A DNA stretch of 64,000 nt from Fructobacillus evanidus (GTDB taxonomy: Bacteria; Bacillota; Bacilli; Lactobacillales; Lactobacillaceae), in the NCBI RefSeq assembly GCF_963580165.1, contig NZ_CAUZLM010000007.1:1-64000 (forward strand). Direction: 5' to 3'. Below, piece after piece: positions 16,167-25,836 of this stretch. Numbering within the stretch: the first letter of the stretch is position 1; each line of letters begins with the position of its first letter. The notes under the pieces are model-generated. The model had not been told where the DNA came from and did no database searches. It was given only the letters and a program-made list of their open reading frames with translations. Made by a program: the position numbers and the translations under genes.

Positions 16167-17225
16167 TTAGTGAACCTCCCGCTCAAAATGAAAATCAATG
16201 GCATTGCCAACAACCTCGGTTGCTTTCAATTGGCCACCAGCCGCTGCGATTGCCGTTGGCGACAAACCCTGAACTCCGTTTGAACCAAAACGACTCAACG
16301 TTTGATATAAATCAAAACTCTGCCAAGCCTGGGCCTTTAAGAAGGCCTTGATGATGGTTGGCCCGCCTTCGACTAACAGCGATTGACAACCACGTTGCCC
16401 AAGGTCAACCAACAATTCCTGCAAATCACCCGACCAAGCTTGTACTTGGTCAAAGCCCCGCACAAAATCGTTGTTTTGACTATAAATCAGCGTTCTCTTT
16501 GCCCACTGGCCAGCGGCTACTTGCTCATGCAACCTGCCCCGCCGGTCCAAAATCACCCGTAAGGGTTGGTCATGGTCAATTTTCACGGAACGAACCGTTA
16601 AGGCTGGCTGATCAACTAGCGCCGTTTCGGAGCCAATCAAGATTGCACTTTGTCGGCCACGTAAAGCGTGGATGGCTTGATCAGCTACTTGGTCCGTGAT
16701 TTTCGTTTGTTGGCCCTGCTTAGTCGCTACCTGCCAATCGGCACTCTCGGCTAACTTCAACTGCACATAAGGTTTGCCGGTCCTGTGATAATAGACAAAA
16801 GCGGGATTTAACAGCGCTTGCCGGTCAGCATCAGCCCCTTGCACATCGACTTCAACACCCGCAGCCTGCAGGATAGCAACTCCACGGCCGTTGACCGCCG
16901 GATTTGGATCCAGGCTGCCAATTACCACTCGGCCGATTCCGGCATCAATCACCGCTGCTGTACAAGGGCCCACCTTTCCCTGCTGGCAACAGGGTTCTAA
17001 GCTGACATAGAGGGTCGCTGATTTCAAATCAGTCCCCGGCTCAACCTGAGCCAAGGCATCGACCTCCGCATGGCGGTCACCGTAGCGGTGATGGTAGCCC
17101 TGACCTAAAACTTGGCCATTACGGTCCACGATAACCGCCCCCACCCGCGGATTTTCCCACGTATCCTTTGGGTCCGCCTGTTTCGCTAAGGCGACTGCCC
17201 AAGCTAAACCACCTTCATCATTCAT
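16167..17225 (-). CDS. ribD: Bifunctional pyrimidine deaminase/reductase
   Basis: Catalyses the second and third steps of riboflavin synthesis: deamination of the pyrimidine, then NADPH reduction of the ribosyl side chain. The deaminase half has zinc motifs HAEVDAL near residue 51 and PCCQQGKVGPC near residue 77; the reductase half follows from about 150 (LKLAESADWQVA, LLVEGGPTI). The 352-residue length is normal. It is the first gene of the operon, 25 bases after the riboswitch-controlled terminator, with GGAG upstream of the ATG. Confidence 0.94.
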   Translation of the reverse strand: MNDEGGLAWAVALAKQADPKDTWENPRVGAVIVDRNGQVLGQGYHHRYGDRHAEVDALAQVEPGTDLKSATLYVSLEPCCQQGKVGPCTAAVIDAGIGRVVIGSLDPNPAVNGRGVAILQAAGVEVDVQGADADRQALLNPAFVYYHRTGKPYVQLKLAESADWQVATKQGQQTKITDQVADQAIHALRGRQSAILIGSETALVDQPALTVRSVKIDHDQPLRVILDRRGRLHEQVAAGQWAKRTLIYSQNNDFVRGFDQVQAWSGDLQELLVDLGQRGCQSLLVEGGPTIIKAFLKAQAWQSFDLYQTLSRFGSNGVQGLSPTAIAAAGGQLKATEVVGNAIDFHFEREVH

Positions 17226-17250
17226 TTCGACTCCGATCTACTCCGGGCAT

Positions 17251-17281
17251 AAAAAAAACGGTGTGATTTAAAATCACACCG
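17251..17281 (-). terminator. Riboswitch-controlled terminator before ribD
   Basis: Nine-bp stem CGGTGTGAT/ATCACACCG followed by eight T on the minus strand, between the FMN aptamer and ribD. It is the expression platform expected to stop transcription when FMN is bound. Confidence 0.88.
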
Positions 17282-17381
17282 GAGCAAATCGAAATTAGAT
17301 TCTGCAAAGCAAGACTCCTAGACCCGTTTTCGTGTTGCCAAAAGGACAACAAAAAAACTAGCCAAAAAAGCCCTCTTTGTT

Positions 17382-17505
17382 TATCTTCTCCCATCCAGAC
17401 TTTACTGTCGGTTACAGATTCTCACTGTATCAATCAATTGCTTGATTCACGGACTAAGGCTTGCGCCATCACCGTCGGTCGGGAATTACACCCTGCCCCG
17501 AAGAT
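17382..17505 (-). promoter_or_regulatory. FMN riboswitch (RFN element)
   Basis: The minus strand carries the conserved RFN boxes in order: ATCTTCGGGGCAGGGTG, AATTCCCGACCG, GGCGGTGATG-type text read here as ACGGTGATGGCGCAAG, AGTCCGTGA, and at the 3' side CAGTGAGAATCTG, ACCGACAGT and GTCTGGATGGGAGAAGAT. The outer stem (ATCTTC/GAAGAT) closes. It senses FMN and controls the ribDE-BA-H operon. Confidence 0.96.
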
Positions 17506-17523
17506 TTATATTATTTTTTTCTT

Positions 17524-17553
17524 AGTGTAGCACAACCTACTTTTGAAAAACAA
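17524..17553 (-). promoter_or_regulatory. Promoter of the riboflavin operon
   Basis: On the minus strand TTGTTT and TGC-TACACT are 18 bp apart, about 20 bases before the riboswitch. Confidence 0.6.
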
Positions 17554-17634
17554 TCCTAAAATTAGAAAAAACGAGGACTGATTTATTCAAAGGCACTCAA
17601 AAAACCGGCTATCAGCCGGTTTTTAAAGTATTGA

Positions 17635-18987
17635 TTAGTAGTTCATGAAGTAGTTATCCAATTCCCACTGTGAAACAAATTGACGGTATGAAGTATATTC
17701 AATCTTCTTAGCTTCAATAAACTTATCAGTAATGTGTGTACCGATGGCATCGATCACAACGTCATCATTAGCCAATTCATCAAGGGCAGCCAACAACGTA
17801 TCAGGCAAGTTCACGATGCCAGCCTTCTTACGTTCGTTTTCATCCATCAAGTAGATGTTCTTATCAACGTGAGCTGATGGTTCCAACTTGTTGTCGATAC
17901 CATCCAAACCAGCTGACAAAATAGCAGCCAAGACAGTATATGGGTTTGTCGTTGGATCAACTGAACGCAATTCCAAACGAGTTGCCAAACCACGTGAGGC
18001 TGGTACTCGAACCATTGGTGAACGGTTTGATGCTGACCAAGCAACATAAACTGGGGCTTCAAAACCAGGAGTCAAACGCTTGTATGAGTTAACCGTTGGG
18101 TTAGCCAAGGCAGTCAAGGCTGGGGCGTGCTTCAAGACACCACCCAAGAAGTGCATAGCTGTGTCAGACAAGCCCAAGTTCTTGTCAGCATCGTGACCAT
18201 CAAAGACATTACCGTCCTTGTCAAACAAAGACATGTTCGTGTGCATTCCTGAACCGTTAATACCTGAAACAGGCTTTGGCATGAAGGTTGCGTAGTAACC
18301 GTTCTTACGAGCAATCGTCTTCACAACCAACTTGAAAGTCTGAATCTTGTCGGCCATGTCAACGGCGTCTGAGTACTTGAAGTCAACTTCGTGCTGACCA
18401 GCAGCAACTTCGTGGTGGGCAGCTTCAACTTCAAAGCCCATCTTTTCAAGCGTCAAAACGATTTCACGACGAACGTTTTCACCGCGGTCCAATGGTGCCA
18501 AGTCGAAGTAGTTTCCATGGTCATTTAATTCCATGGTTGGTTCGCCCTTTTCATCCAACTTGAACAAGAAGAATTCTGGTTCCGTACCAACGTTGAAGGC
18601 AGTGAATCCTTCGGCTTCGGCACGGGCAACGGCATCCTTCAAGGCAATTCGTGGATCACCCTTAAATGGTGTCCGATCCTTTGAGTACACGTCCGCAATC
18701 AAACGGGCAACTTTACCACCATGTTCGTCAGTCGCCCATGGGAAGATCATGAACGTTGACAAATCAGGATAGAGGTACATATCAGATTCGTTAATCCGAA
18801 CGAATCCTTCAATTGAAGAACCGTCGAACATCAGGTCATTGTCCAAGACCTTGTCCAGTTGTGAAACTGGCACTTCAACGTTCTTGATAGCGCCCAAAAC
18901 GTCAGTGAATGTCACGCGAATGAATTCAACTTGTTCGTCTTGAACGATTTGCTTAATGTCTGCTTTGGTGTAAGAAGGTTTTGCCAT
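17635..18987 (-). CDS. glnA: Glutamine synthetase, type I
   Basis: ATP-dependent ligation of ammonia to glutamate in a dodecamer. The start MAKPSYTKADIKQIV at 18987 has AAAGGAG upstream; an N-terminal extension in the same frame is not native. The product is 450 residues. Typical segments are DGSSIEGFVRI, EPEFFLF, the HHEVAAGQHEVDF loop, NGSGMHTNMSLF, and RSPMVRVPASRG. The enzyme is of the short GSI-alpha type regulated by GlnR in this group. glnR lies 143 bases upstream in the same direction. Confidence 0.95.
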   Translation of the reverse strand: MAKPSYTKADIKQIVQDEQVEFIRVTFTDVLGAIKNVEVPVSQLDKVLDNDLMFDGSSIEGFVRINESDMYLYPDLSTFMIFPWATDEHGGKVARLIADVYSKDRTPFKGDPRIALKDAVARAEAEGFTAFNVGTEPEFFLFKLDEKGEPTMELNDHGNYFDLAPLDRGENVRREIVLTLEKMGFEVEAAHHEVAAGQHEVDFKYSDAVDMADKIQTFKLVVKTIARKNGYYATFMPKPVSGINGSGMHTNMSLFDKDGNVFDGHDADKNLGLSDTAMHFLGGVLKHAPALTALANPTVNSYKRLTPGFEAPVYVAWSASNRSPMVRVPASRGLATRLELRSVDPTTNPYTVLAAILSAGLDGIDNKLEPSAHVDKNIYLMDENERKKAGIVNLPDTLLAALDELANDDVVIDAIGTHITDKFIEAKKIEYTSYRQFVSQWELDNYFMNY

Positions 18988-19130
18988 TAGAAACTCCTTT
19001 ACTTGGCTGCTATAGTGGGTACATTTTTTTCTTGGCTGAAGGCTTTCTCCAGCCAAGTTGACTAACGGATCAACATTTTTTCATTCTTGGTTCAAAAAAT
19101 ACATTTTGTTCAGTCAAGTCAGTGACCAAA
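18988..19130. promoter_or_regulatory. glnR-glnA spacer with two inverted repeats
   Basis: It contains an eight-bp hairpin CTTGGCTG/CAGCCAAG (19031-19057) and, next to it, GTTGA-N8-TCAAC (19057-19074). The second resembles a degenerate GlnR operator but does not match TGTNA-N7-TNACA. The hairpin is followed by A on the coding strand, so it is not a terminator. Confidence 0.4.
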
Positions 19131-19469
19131 TCAGTGATTGTTAAAGCGGGCGATTTGAGCAAATTCATCTTGCAACGAGCGACGCAGGCTACTATCAACG
19201 CCGGCCTGTTGCTGATTTTTCCGCTCGGCCTTGGCAAAGAGTTCTTTAATATCGGCGGTGGAGTCACCAGCATCGAGGTAGTCCTTAATCTGCAAGAGCC
19301 GATCAATATCGTTTAAAGAAAAACGCCGTTGACCACCCTTACCCCGTTTCGGAGTGATTAATTCGTGCTGTTCGTAGTAACGAATCTGGCGGTCGGTTAG
19401 CAGGGTCAACTCGCGGACGGTTGACATCGGTAAAACGGCTCGGTTACGTTGCAATTCAGAACTGGACAT
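19131..19469 (-). CDS. glnR: MerR-family nitrogen regulator GlnR
   Basis: DNA-binding repressor of glutamine synthetase and ammonium or glutamine uptake genes, activated by feedback-inhibited GlnA. The winged helix spans residues 15-80 with the TVRELTLLTDRQIRYYEQHELITP recognition helix region (quoted only to twenty residues elsewhere). At 112 residues it is slightly shorter than the Bacillus protein, with a C-terminal tail LQDEFAQIARF that matches the GlnA-sensing tail. It sits between polA and glnA; only 31 bases separate it from polA, so it may be read from polA or from a promoter inside it. Confidence 0.9.
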   Translation of the reverse strand: MSSSELQRNRAVLPMSTVRELTLLTDRQIRYYEQHELITPKRGKGGQRRFSLNDIDRLLQIKDYLDAGDSTADIKELFAKAERKNQQQAGVDSSLRRSLQDEFAQIARFNNH

Positions 19470-19500
19470 GAAAAACTCCTTTCAGCTGGTGATGACCACC

Positions 19501-22191
19501 TTACTTGGCTTCGTACCAGGTTGGACCGGCATGGTCCTCAACCTTCAATGGTACGGACAAAGATACGGCGGAATCCATCACGGAGGTTACTAACTTTCGT
19601 ACTTGCTCTAACTCCTCTTTCGGACATTCAAAGACCAGTTCATCGTGAACCTGCAACAGCATTTTAGCTTGCAAGCCCTCCTTGGTTAAGGCCTGGTCAA
19701 CCTTAATCATGGCAATTTTGATAATATCAGCCGCCGAACCTTGGATTGGCGAATTCATCGCTGTTCGTTCAGCAAATGATCGACGGTTAAAGTTTTTGGC
19801 ATTAATCTCGGGCAGGTAGCGACGGCGATGTTCAATTGTTTCAACAAAGCCATCTTTATGGGCCTGCTCCTTAATCTGTTCCATCCAACCATGAATCTTC
19901 GGAAACTCTTTGAAGTAGGTTTCGATAAAGGACTTGGCATCCTTGCGCGAAATGCCAAGGTTCTTTGATAAGCCAAAATCAGAAATCCCATAAACAATTC
20001 CGAAGTTGACGGCCTTGGCTGTCCTTCGATGGTTGGCATCAACTGGCTCATCTGCCTTCAGACCAAAGACGGCGCGGGCCGTCTCGGCATGAATATCCTC
20101 GTCTTCCATGAAGGCCTTCTTCATGTTTGGATCACCGGTAATGGCGGCCAAAACTCGTAATTCAATCTGCGAGTAATCAGCTCCAAAAATCAGCCAATTG
20201 GGATGACTGGGAACAAAGGCGTGGCGAATTTTGCGACCTTCCTCCGTCCGCATCGGAATGTTTTGCAGGTTTGGATCGACCGATGACAACCGGCCGGTCT
20301 GAGTCAACGTCTGTAAGAACCGGGTGTGGATCTTCTGGTCTGCTTGATCAACCACGGCCAAAAGGCCATCAACATAAGTCGACTTAATCTTCGCAAGTTG
20401 CCGGTACTCAAGAATATGGCTAACGATTGGCGCCTGCGGTGCCAGTTCCTCCAAGACCTCAACGGCGGTTGAATAACCGGTTTTCGTCTTTTTAATCACT
20501 GGCAAGTTCATCTTTTCAAAGAGCAACGTTCCTAACTGCTTGGTTGAATTAATGTTAAATTCTTCCCCCGCAATCTGGTAAATTTCTTCTTTGAGTTGGC
20601 TGATTTTTTCGTCGAGTTCCTGGCCCATCTTTTCCAGACGGTCTTCCTTGACGGCAAATCCCTGGGCTTCCATCTTGGCCAAGACGAATGACAATGGCAA
20701 CTCGATATCATGGTAGAGAGCCGTTTGCTTATGCTCAGCCAATTCCTCAAAGGCCTTGTCACGTAAGCCATAAAGCGCTTCCGCCTTATGGCCAAGGTGA
20801 TCATAAACCTCCTGGTCATCGGTTGGTACAGCAAACTTGGCACCCTTGCCATAAAAATCTTCATCGGCTGGTAGGTACAATCCAAAGCGTGCAGCCAACG
20901 TCGATAAGACGTTGTCGTTACCAACCGTATCAAGCAGATAGGCAACAAGCATAAAGTCAAAGTCGACTCCAGCAAGCGTCAAGTCCAAGCGGTGCATCAA
21001 TACCCAAACTTCTTTGGCATTGAAGAGGCGTAACTTCTGTTCTGGATTTTCAATCAGGTCACGTAATGTCTGATTTTCAAACCAGGTAAAGTCGCGACTA
21101 GCAAAGTACCCCAAATCATCATTACCGATAGCAAAAGCGAGCATGTCAGCCGTATGATAATTATCTGCATCCGTATCAATTTGGATGGCCAAGGTATCTG
21201 CCTTGGCAAGATCAGCTAGGGCCGCTTCGTCCAACTCCTTCACTGGGTGGAAATTAGCACTTTGTGACTCAGCCTCCTCAACGGAAGTGTCATCTTGGTC
21301 AACCAATTGGTGCGCCTTGAGCTTGGCCAACGCTGATTTGAAATGTAAGCTTTCAAACAGTTCAACCAAGCCCTTGGTTTTTGGACCATTGTAGGCCAGG
21401 TCGTCCAAAGAAATTGATAAATCAGCATCCGTAATGATGGTGGCCAACTTCTGTGCCCGGTAGGCAACTTCCTTATCCGCAATCAAGTTTTCCTTCATCT
21501 TGGACTTTTTCATGTCGTCAACGTGGGCATATAAATTATCCAGGTCGTGATATTCGGTTAACAGCTTCAAGGCTGTCTTTTCACCAACCTTTGTTACCCC
21601 TGGATAATTATCAGAAGTATCACCAGTCAAGGCTTTTTTATCAATAATCTGTGCCGGTGTCAGTCCGAACTTTTCTTGGATATAAGCGGGTGTGTATTCT
21701 TCAATCTGAGTGACACCCTTTTTTGTAATTTTCACAGTCACCTTATCGGTGGCCAACTGCGTCAAATCTTGGTCTCCAGTAATGATGATGACATCATCAC
21801 CCGCTTTTTCTCCTTCCCGTGACAGTGTTCCAATGATATCGTCTGCTTCCAAACCATTTTGTTCGTAATTATGAAGGCCATGGGCCAACACCATTTCACG
21901 AAGGTATGGAAATTGTTCCTTAAATTCAACCGGCGTCTTATCCCGACCACTCTTATAGTCGGCATAGAGGTCACCGCGAAAGGTTTCCTTACCTGATTTG
22001 GCATCCCAAGCAACAAGAGCGAAGTCAGGTTGCATTGGTAAGACGATTGATTCTAAAAAGTTATTAAAAGCCATAAGGGCGTTGGTGTGTAATCCTTCCG
22101 GTGTTACCATTCGGTCTAGCTGTTGGTACATCGCGTAGAAAGCCCGAAACGCCAGCGAATTCCCATCAATTAAGAGTAGTTTTTTAGTCAT
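19501..22191 (-). CDS. polA: DNA polymerase I
   Basis: Repair and Okazaki-fragment polymerase of 896 residues. Residues 1-290 form the 5'-3' exonuclease (LLIDGNSLAFRAFYA, TGDTSDNYPGV). The middle domain, about 300-490, looks like a degenerate 3'-5' exonuclease (LAIQIDTDADNY lacks the canonical FDTET), as in other Firmicutes. The polymerase domain has motif A DYSQIELRVLAAI, the O-helix RRTAKAVNFGIVYG and motif C LLQVHDELVFEC. It is followed by glnR. Confidence 0.95.
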   Translation of the reverse strand: MTKKLLLIDGNSLAFRAFYAMYQQLDRMVTPEGLHTNALMAFNNFLESIVLPMQPDFALVAWDAKSGKETFRGDLYADYKSGRDKTPVEFKEQFPYLREMVLAHGLHNYEQNGLEADDIIGTLSREGEKAGDDVIIITGDQDLTQLATDKVTVKITKKGVTQIEEYTPAYIQEKFGLTPAQIIDKKALTGDTSDNYPGVTKVGEKTALKLLTEYHDLDNLYAHVDDMKKSKMKENLIADKEVAYRAQKLATIITDADLSISLDDLAYNGPKTKGLVELFESLHFKSALAKLKAHQLVDQDDTSVEEAESQSANFHPVKELDEAALADLAKADTLAIQIDTDADNYHTADMLAFAIGNDDLGYFASRDFTWFENQTLRDLIENPEQKLRLFNAKEVWVLMHRLDLTLAGVDFDFMLVAYLLDTVGNDNVLSTLAARFGLYLPADEDFYGKGAKFAVPTDDQEVYDHLGHKAEALYGLRDKAFEELAEHKQTALYHDIELPLSFVLAKMEAQGFAVKEDRLEKMGQELDEKISQLKEEIYQIAGEEFNINSTKQLGTLLFEKMNLPVIKKTKTGYSTAVEVLEELAPQAPIVSHILEYRQLAKIKSTYVDGLLAVVDQADQKIHTRFLQTLTQTGRLSSVDPNLQNIPMRTEEGRKIRHAFVPSHPNWLIFGADYSQIELRVLAAITGDPNMKKAFMEDEDIHAETARAVFGLKADEPVDANHRRTAKAVNFGIVYGISDFGLSKNLGISRKDAKSFIETYFKEFPKIHGWMEQIKEQAHKDGFVETIEHRRRYLPEINAKNFNRRSFAERTAMNSPIQGSAADIIKIAMIKVDQALTKEGLQAKMLLQVHDELVFECPKEELEQVRKLVTSVMDSAVSLSVPLKVEDHAGPTWYEAK

Positions 22192-22228
22192 TGGTTAGTC
22201 CTTATTTAACTTGTTTGTAGTTTAGCAC

Positions 22229-22251
22229 AAAAAAAGCTCGCCGAAGCGAGC
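22229..22251 (-). terminator. Terminator of the BI-1 gene
   Basis: Six-bp GCTCGC/GCGAGC stem with a TTCG loop and a T run on the minus strand. Confidence 0.88.
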
Positions 22252-22272
22252 AATGTTAGTTTTTCTGACGTG

Positions 22273-22998
22273 TTAATTTCGGTTATCGCCGAAAAGTTGG
22301 ATCAAAGCGTAGAAAATGTTCATGAAATCAAGGTAGAGCATCAAAGCCCCTGACACGGCCAAGCCGGTTGTCTGAGCTTCGCTAGCACCATTAGCTGACA
22401 ATTGAACATAAACTTGACGCAACGTATTGTTGTCGTAAGCCGTGTACAAAGCGAACACGATGACAGTTGCCACTGAGATCAACAAGTGCAAGGTTGAAGA
22501 ACCCATGAAAATGTTAATCACTGATGCCACGATAATCCCAATCAATGAACCGAAGAGGATTGGACCCATTGAAGCCATTGACTTCTTTGAGAAATAGCCA
22601 TAGGCAGCCATTCCGGCAAACAAAGCCGCAGTTGAGATAAAGGCAGCGCCGACTGAAGCGGCCGTGTAAACGGCCAAAATCAAACCAAGCGTTAAGCCTT
22701 GGACGGCCGAGAAGGCCATCAAAAGACCGAAGGCCTTTGAGGGATTATTTGCGAATGAAGCGCTACGAATCATGGCCACAATGACCAATTCAACGACAAC
22801 AACCGCTGCCATCCCAATCCAGCTACCCAAAAATAGTTGGGCAACTCGTTGCAAAAAGAAATGTTGAACAACGTAGCCTGCAACGGCCGTTACAGCCAAA
22901 GCAATTGCCATATAGCCATAAACACGCTGGAAGAAGGACTTCATGCCTTCATCAGCGCCCGTCACATCGCGGCGAGCGTTCATATCAAAATTATCCAT
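22273..22998 (-). CDS. Bax inhibitor-1/YccA-type membrane protein
   Basis: Integral membrane protein of 241 residues with seven hydrophobic segments after a short polar N-terminus. The final segment contains LYLDFMNIFYALIQLFG, the conserved C-terminal signature of the BI-1 (YccA/YetJ) family, whose Bacillus member YetJ is a pH-sensitive calcium leak channel. The physiological role here is unknown. It has a GGGAGG ribosome-binding site and its own terminator, 82 bases after murC. Confidence 0.9.
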   Translation of the reverse strand: MDNFDMNARRDVTGADEGMKSFFQRVYGYMAIALAVTAVAGYVVQHFFLQRVAQLFLGSWIGMAAVVVVELVIVAMIRSASFANNPSKAFGLLMAFSAVQGLTLGLILAVYTAASVGAAFISTAALFAGMAAYGYFSKKSMASMGPILFGSLIGIIVASVINIFMGSSTLHLLISVATVIVFALYTAYDNNTLRQVYVQLSANGASEAQTTGLAVSGALMLYLDFMNIFYALIQLFGDNRN

Positions 22999-23054
22999 CA
23001 GATACCTCCCATTGGTATTGTCAATTTTTCTATCTATATGATAACAAAAAAATC

Positions 23055-23069
23055 TTAATCTTAGATTAA
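23055..23069 (-). terminator. Weak terminator after murC
   Basis: Six-bp TTAATC/GATTAA hairpin with a three-base loop followed by a T run on the minus strand. Confidence 0.5.
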
Positions 23070-23080
23070 AGGATGACCCC

Positions 23081-24415
23081 TTAATTCAAATCAGGTAAAG
23101 TTTGACCAAGCAACTTTTCATAAGCATACTCGTACTTTTGAATATCACCGGCTCCCATAAAGACCAAGACGGCGTCATGGTGCTTCAACAATGGTGAGAC
23201 ATCGTCTTCCTTCAAGACAACAGCGCCATTTGGCAAAGCATCGGCAATGTCTTGGGCAGAAACCGTCCCCTTACTTTCTCTGGCAGAACCAAAGATAGGC
23301 GTCAAGTAAACAGTATCGGCCGCCTGCAAAGCTTGCGCAAATTCGTCCTTATAAGCGATTACCCGAGTAAAGGTATGAGGCTGGAAAACCGCCACAATTT
23401 CCTTTGTTGGGTACTTTTGCTGAGCGGCATCAATCGTTGCTTGAATTTCCGTTGGGTGGTGAGCGTAATCGTCAATAATGACAATATCTTGAACTTTCTT
23501 TTCGGAGAAGCGGCGCTTCACCCCAGGATAAGTCAACAAATGTGCACGGACATTCGCCAAATCCAACCCTTCCAGGTAAGCAACGGCAATGACTGCTGTG
23601 GCATTATAGACGTTGTGCTGACCAAAAATTGGAATCGCAAATTCGCCCAAGTCCTGCCCCTTAAAGCTCACTGAAAAAGTGGAACCGGAAGTCGTCTTCT
23701 TAACATCACTAATCAAAAAGTCATCGCGACCGGCCTGATCACCGTAGTAATAAACGGGCACGTCAACACCCAAATTTTGCAAGCTCGGATCGTCGCCCCA
23801 AGCCACAATGCCCTTTTTAACACCCTTGGCAAAATCAACAAAGGCTGAGCGGACATCTGCCAAATCGTGGTAGTAGTCCGGATGGTCAAAGTCAATATTG
23901 GTCAAAATGGCATAATCTGGGTGGTATGGTGCAAAGTGGCGTCGGTATTCATCAGCTTCCAAAACGAAGAAATCAGAATTAGCCACACCGTGACCAGTTC
24001 CGTCCCCAATCAAGTAAGAGGTCTTCGCAACATTCTTAAAGACGTGTGACAAAAGACCAGTGGTTGAAGTTTTACCGTGAGCCCCAGCGACCGCAATGGT
24101 CGTGGCCTGGTCGATTTGCTGAGCAACAGCTTCCGGATAAGAAATCATCTTGACCCCAGCCTGCAATGCTGCCTGGACTTCCACCTGGTCATCCTCAAAG
24201 GCATTGCCTCGAATAAAAATTGCATCCTGATTATCCAAGACGTTGTTTGCGTCAAAAGGTAAAATCTTAATGCCCGCTTGTTCCAATGGCGCTTGCGTAT
24301 AAGTAAACTGATCGATATCCGATCCCAAGACCTCGTTGCCTTGGTCATGTAAAATTTGGGCAAGAGGCCCCATCCCAGTCCCCTTAATCCCGATAAAGTA
24401 ATACTTCTCTGACAT
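23081..24415 (-). CDS. murC: UDP-N-acetylmuramate--L-alanine ligase
   Basis: First amino-acid addition in peptidoglycan precursor synthesis, in the cytoplasm. The 444-residue length is normal. Visible are the N-terminal IKGTGMGPLAQIL nucleotide-binding loop, the ATP-binding GAHGKTSTTGLL near residue 112, EADEYRRHF, and DDYAHHPTEI in the C-terminal domain. It follows ytpR by 14 bases with an AAAAGGGG ribosome-binding site. Confidence 0.95.
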   Translation of the reverse strand: MSEKYYFIGIKGTGMGPLAQILHDQGNEVLGSDIDQFTYTQAPLEQAGIKILPFDANNVLDNQDAIFIRGNAFEDDQVEVQAALQAGVKMISYPEAVAQQIDQATTIAVAGAHGKTSTTGLLSHVFKNVAKTSYLIGDGTGHGVANSDFFVLEADEYRRHFAPYHPDYAILTNIDFDHPDYYHDLADVRSAFVDFAKGVKKGIVAWGDDPSLQNLGVDVPVYYYGDQAGRDDFLISDVKKTTSGSTFSVSFKGQDLGEFAIPIFGQHNVYNATAVIAVAYLEGLDLANVRAHLLTYPGVKRRFSEKKVQDIVIIDDYAHHPTEIQATIDAAQQKYPTKEIVAVFQPHTFTRVIAYKDEFAQALQAADTVYLTPIFGSARESKGTVSAQDIADALPNGAVVLKEDDVSPLLKHHDAVLVFMGAGDIQKYEYAYEKLLGQTLPDLN

Positions 24416-24429
24416 GACAGTCGCCCCTT

Positions 24430-25086
24430 TTAATAGTTTGTATCAATCAAGCCGTCCGCATACAAACTTTGGGCAGCAGCAAAATCAAAAGCCTGACCAA
24501 TTTGGCCAAAGTCAGCTGGCAAAACCAAGGCCCCTGGCTTATCGGGTGCCCCTGGCAACTTCAATTCGCGGCCAGAAACAATCATACCGGCTGATGGCAC
24601 ACCGCGCAAAGCACCATCCCAAATGATGGCACCTGAAGGCATCATCGAACCGGGTTTAGCAACCACGACACGGATTCCCTCTTGCATGTTCGGGGAACCA
24701 GAAACGATTTGGAGGCTTTCACCATTGCCAACGTTTGCCTGTGTCACGTGCAAGTGGTCAGAATCAGGGTGAGCAGTCATTGAAACGACTTCACCAACAA
24801 CCAAGTTTGATTGTTCAACGGCAATGGCGTCATCAAAACCGGCATCCTGCAAAATCTGGTTAACTTGTGCCACTTGGCTTTCCGTCAAGAAGACTTGACC
24901 AGCTTGGTCAGTCAATGCCAAAGCGGCACCGACACCTTCAATGTTGATGCCCAACGTTTGCTTACTTTCTGCATCGACAACCTTGGTCACCTGTCCCTTG
25001 GTTTCTTGGACAACCTTCCCCGTTGCTGGCGCAAAGGTTAACATCAAAATATCGCCAACTGCTGCCTGATTATAAACTGCAATCAT
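24430..25086 (-). CDS. ytpR: YtpR-type tRNA-binding domain protein
   Basis: A 218-residue protein whose C-terminal part (about 90-200) is an EMAP/Csa-type tRNA-binding OB fold (VVGEVVSMTAHPDSDHLHVTQ, then LQIVSGSPNMQEG), like the N-terminus of PheT. The N-terminal part is a DUF4479-like domain. Its function is not established; binding of tRNA or structured RNA is inferred from the fold. It lies between mtnN and murC in one transcription direction. Confidence 0.88.
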   Translation of the reverse strand: MIAVYNQAAVGDILMLTFAPATGKVVQETKGQVTKVVDAESKQTLGINIEGVGAALALTDQAGQVFLTESQVAQVNQILQDAGFDDAIAVEQSNLVVGEVVSMTAHPDSDHLHVTQANVGNGESLQIVSGSPNMQEGIRVVVAKPGSMMPSGAIIWDGALRGVPSAGMIVSGRELKLPGAPDKPGALVLPADFGQIGQAFDFAAAQSLYADGLIDTNY

Positions 25087-25137
25087 GATTTTTCATCCTC
25101 TATTTTCAAATATTTTCAATCGCTGGCTGTCCGCTCT

Positions 25138-25830
25138 TTAGGCAGACAATGAATCCAGGTAAGCCAGTAATAACTGGGCTGATTTTTGGCCGGCTTCGAC
25201 AACAAACTCGTCAAAGGTCACAGATGATTCACCATTGGCCAAATCAGAAACTCCCCGCAAAACAATAAACGGCACGTTAAAGCGCGTTGCCACTTGAGCA
25301 ACCGCTGCCCCTTCCATTTCGGCCAAGAGGGCCTTGGGGAAGTGTTGTTTAATTTCTTCTTTTTTGTCCTGCTGAACAAAGCTATCACCAGACACAATCA
25401 AGCCAGCTTGGCTATCCGTCAAGGCTTCAAATGCCTTAACCAAGTCCGCATCAGCTTCGAAGTAAGCTGGTTGGGCTGGCAACTGACCAAAATCATAGCC
25501 GAAAACTGTGACGTCGGCATCAAAGTATGTCAACTTCGTACCGATAACCAAATCACCAATAGCCAATTCCGGCTGCAATGCACCGGCAGAACCGGTGTTG
25601 ATAACCACGTCCACATGAAAGACCTGGGTCAAAATCGTCGTTGCCGTTGCGGCAGCAACCTTACCAATCCCTGATTCCGCTAAAAAGATTTCTTGACCGG
25701 CATACTTACCAACCAAAACCGTCAAATCAGCAAAGCTTTTTTCAACGGGATTTTGGATAGCGTTCGTCAATGCCTTTTTTTCTTCAGGCATTGGGGTAAT
25801 AATTCCAACTTTCAAAGTAGGTGTCCTCAC
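25138..25830 (-). CDS. mtnN: 5'-methylthioadenosine/S-adenosylhomocysteine nucleosidase
   Basis: Cleaves adenine from methylthioadenosine and S-adenosylhomocysteine, feeding the activated-methyl cycle and, with LuxS, AI-2 synthesis. The 230-residue protein begins with KVGIITPMPEEKKAL and contains LAESGIGKVAAATATT, NTGSAGAL, the active-site AEMEGAAVAQVA and RGVSDLA. It is seven bases after a small membrane-protein gene. Confidence 0.94.
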   Translation of the reverse strand: MRTPTLKVGIITPMPEEKKALTNAIQNPVEKSFADLTVLVGKYAGQEIFLAESGIGKVAAATATTILTQVFHVDVVINTGSAGALQPELAIGDLVIGTKLTYFDADVTVFGYDFGQLPAQPAYFEADADLVKAFEALTDSQAGLIVSGDSFVQQDKKEEIKQHFPKALLAEMEGAAVAQVATRFNVPFIVLRGVSDLANGESSVTFDEFVVEAGQKSAQLLLAYLDSLSA

Positions 25831-25836
25831 TGATTT

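Noticed and set aside
19057..19074. GlnR operator before glnA
   Set aside because: The symmetric GTTGA-N8-TCAAC does not match the TGTNA-N7-TNACA consensus.
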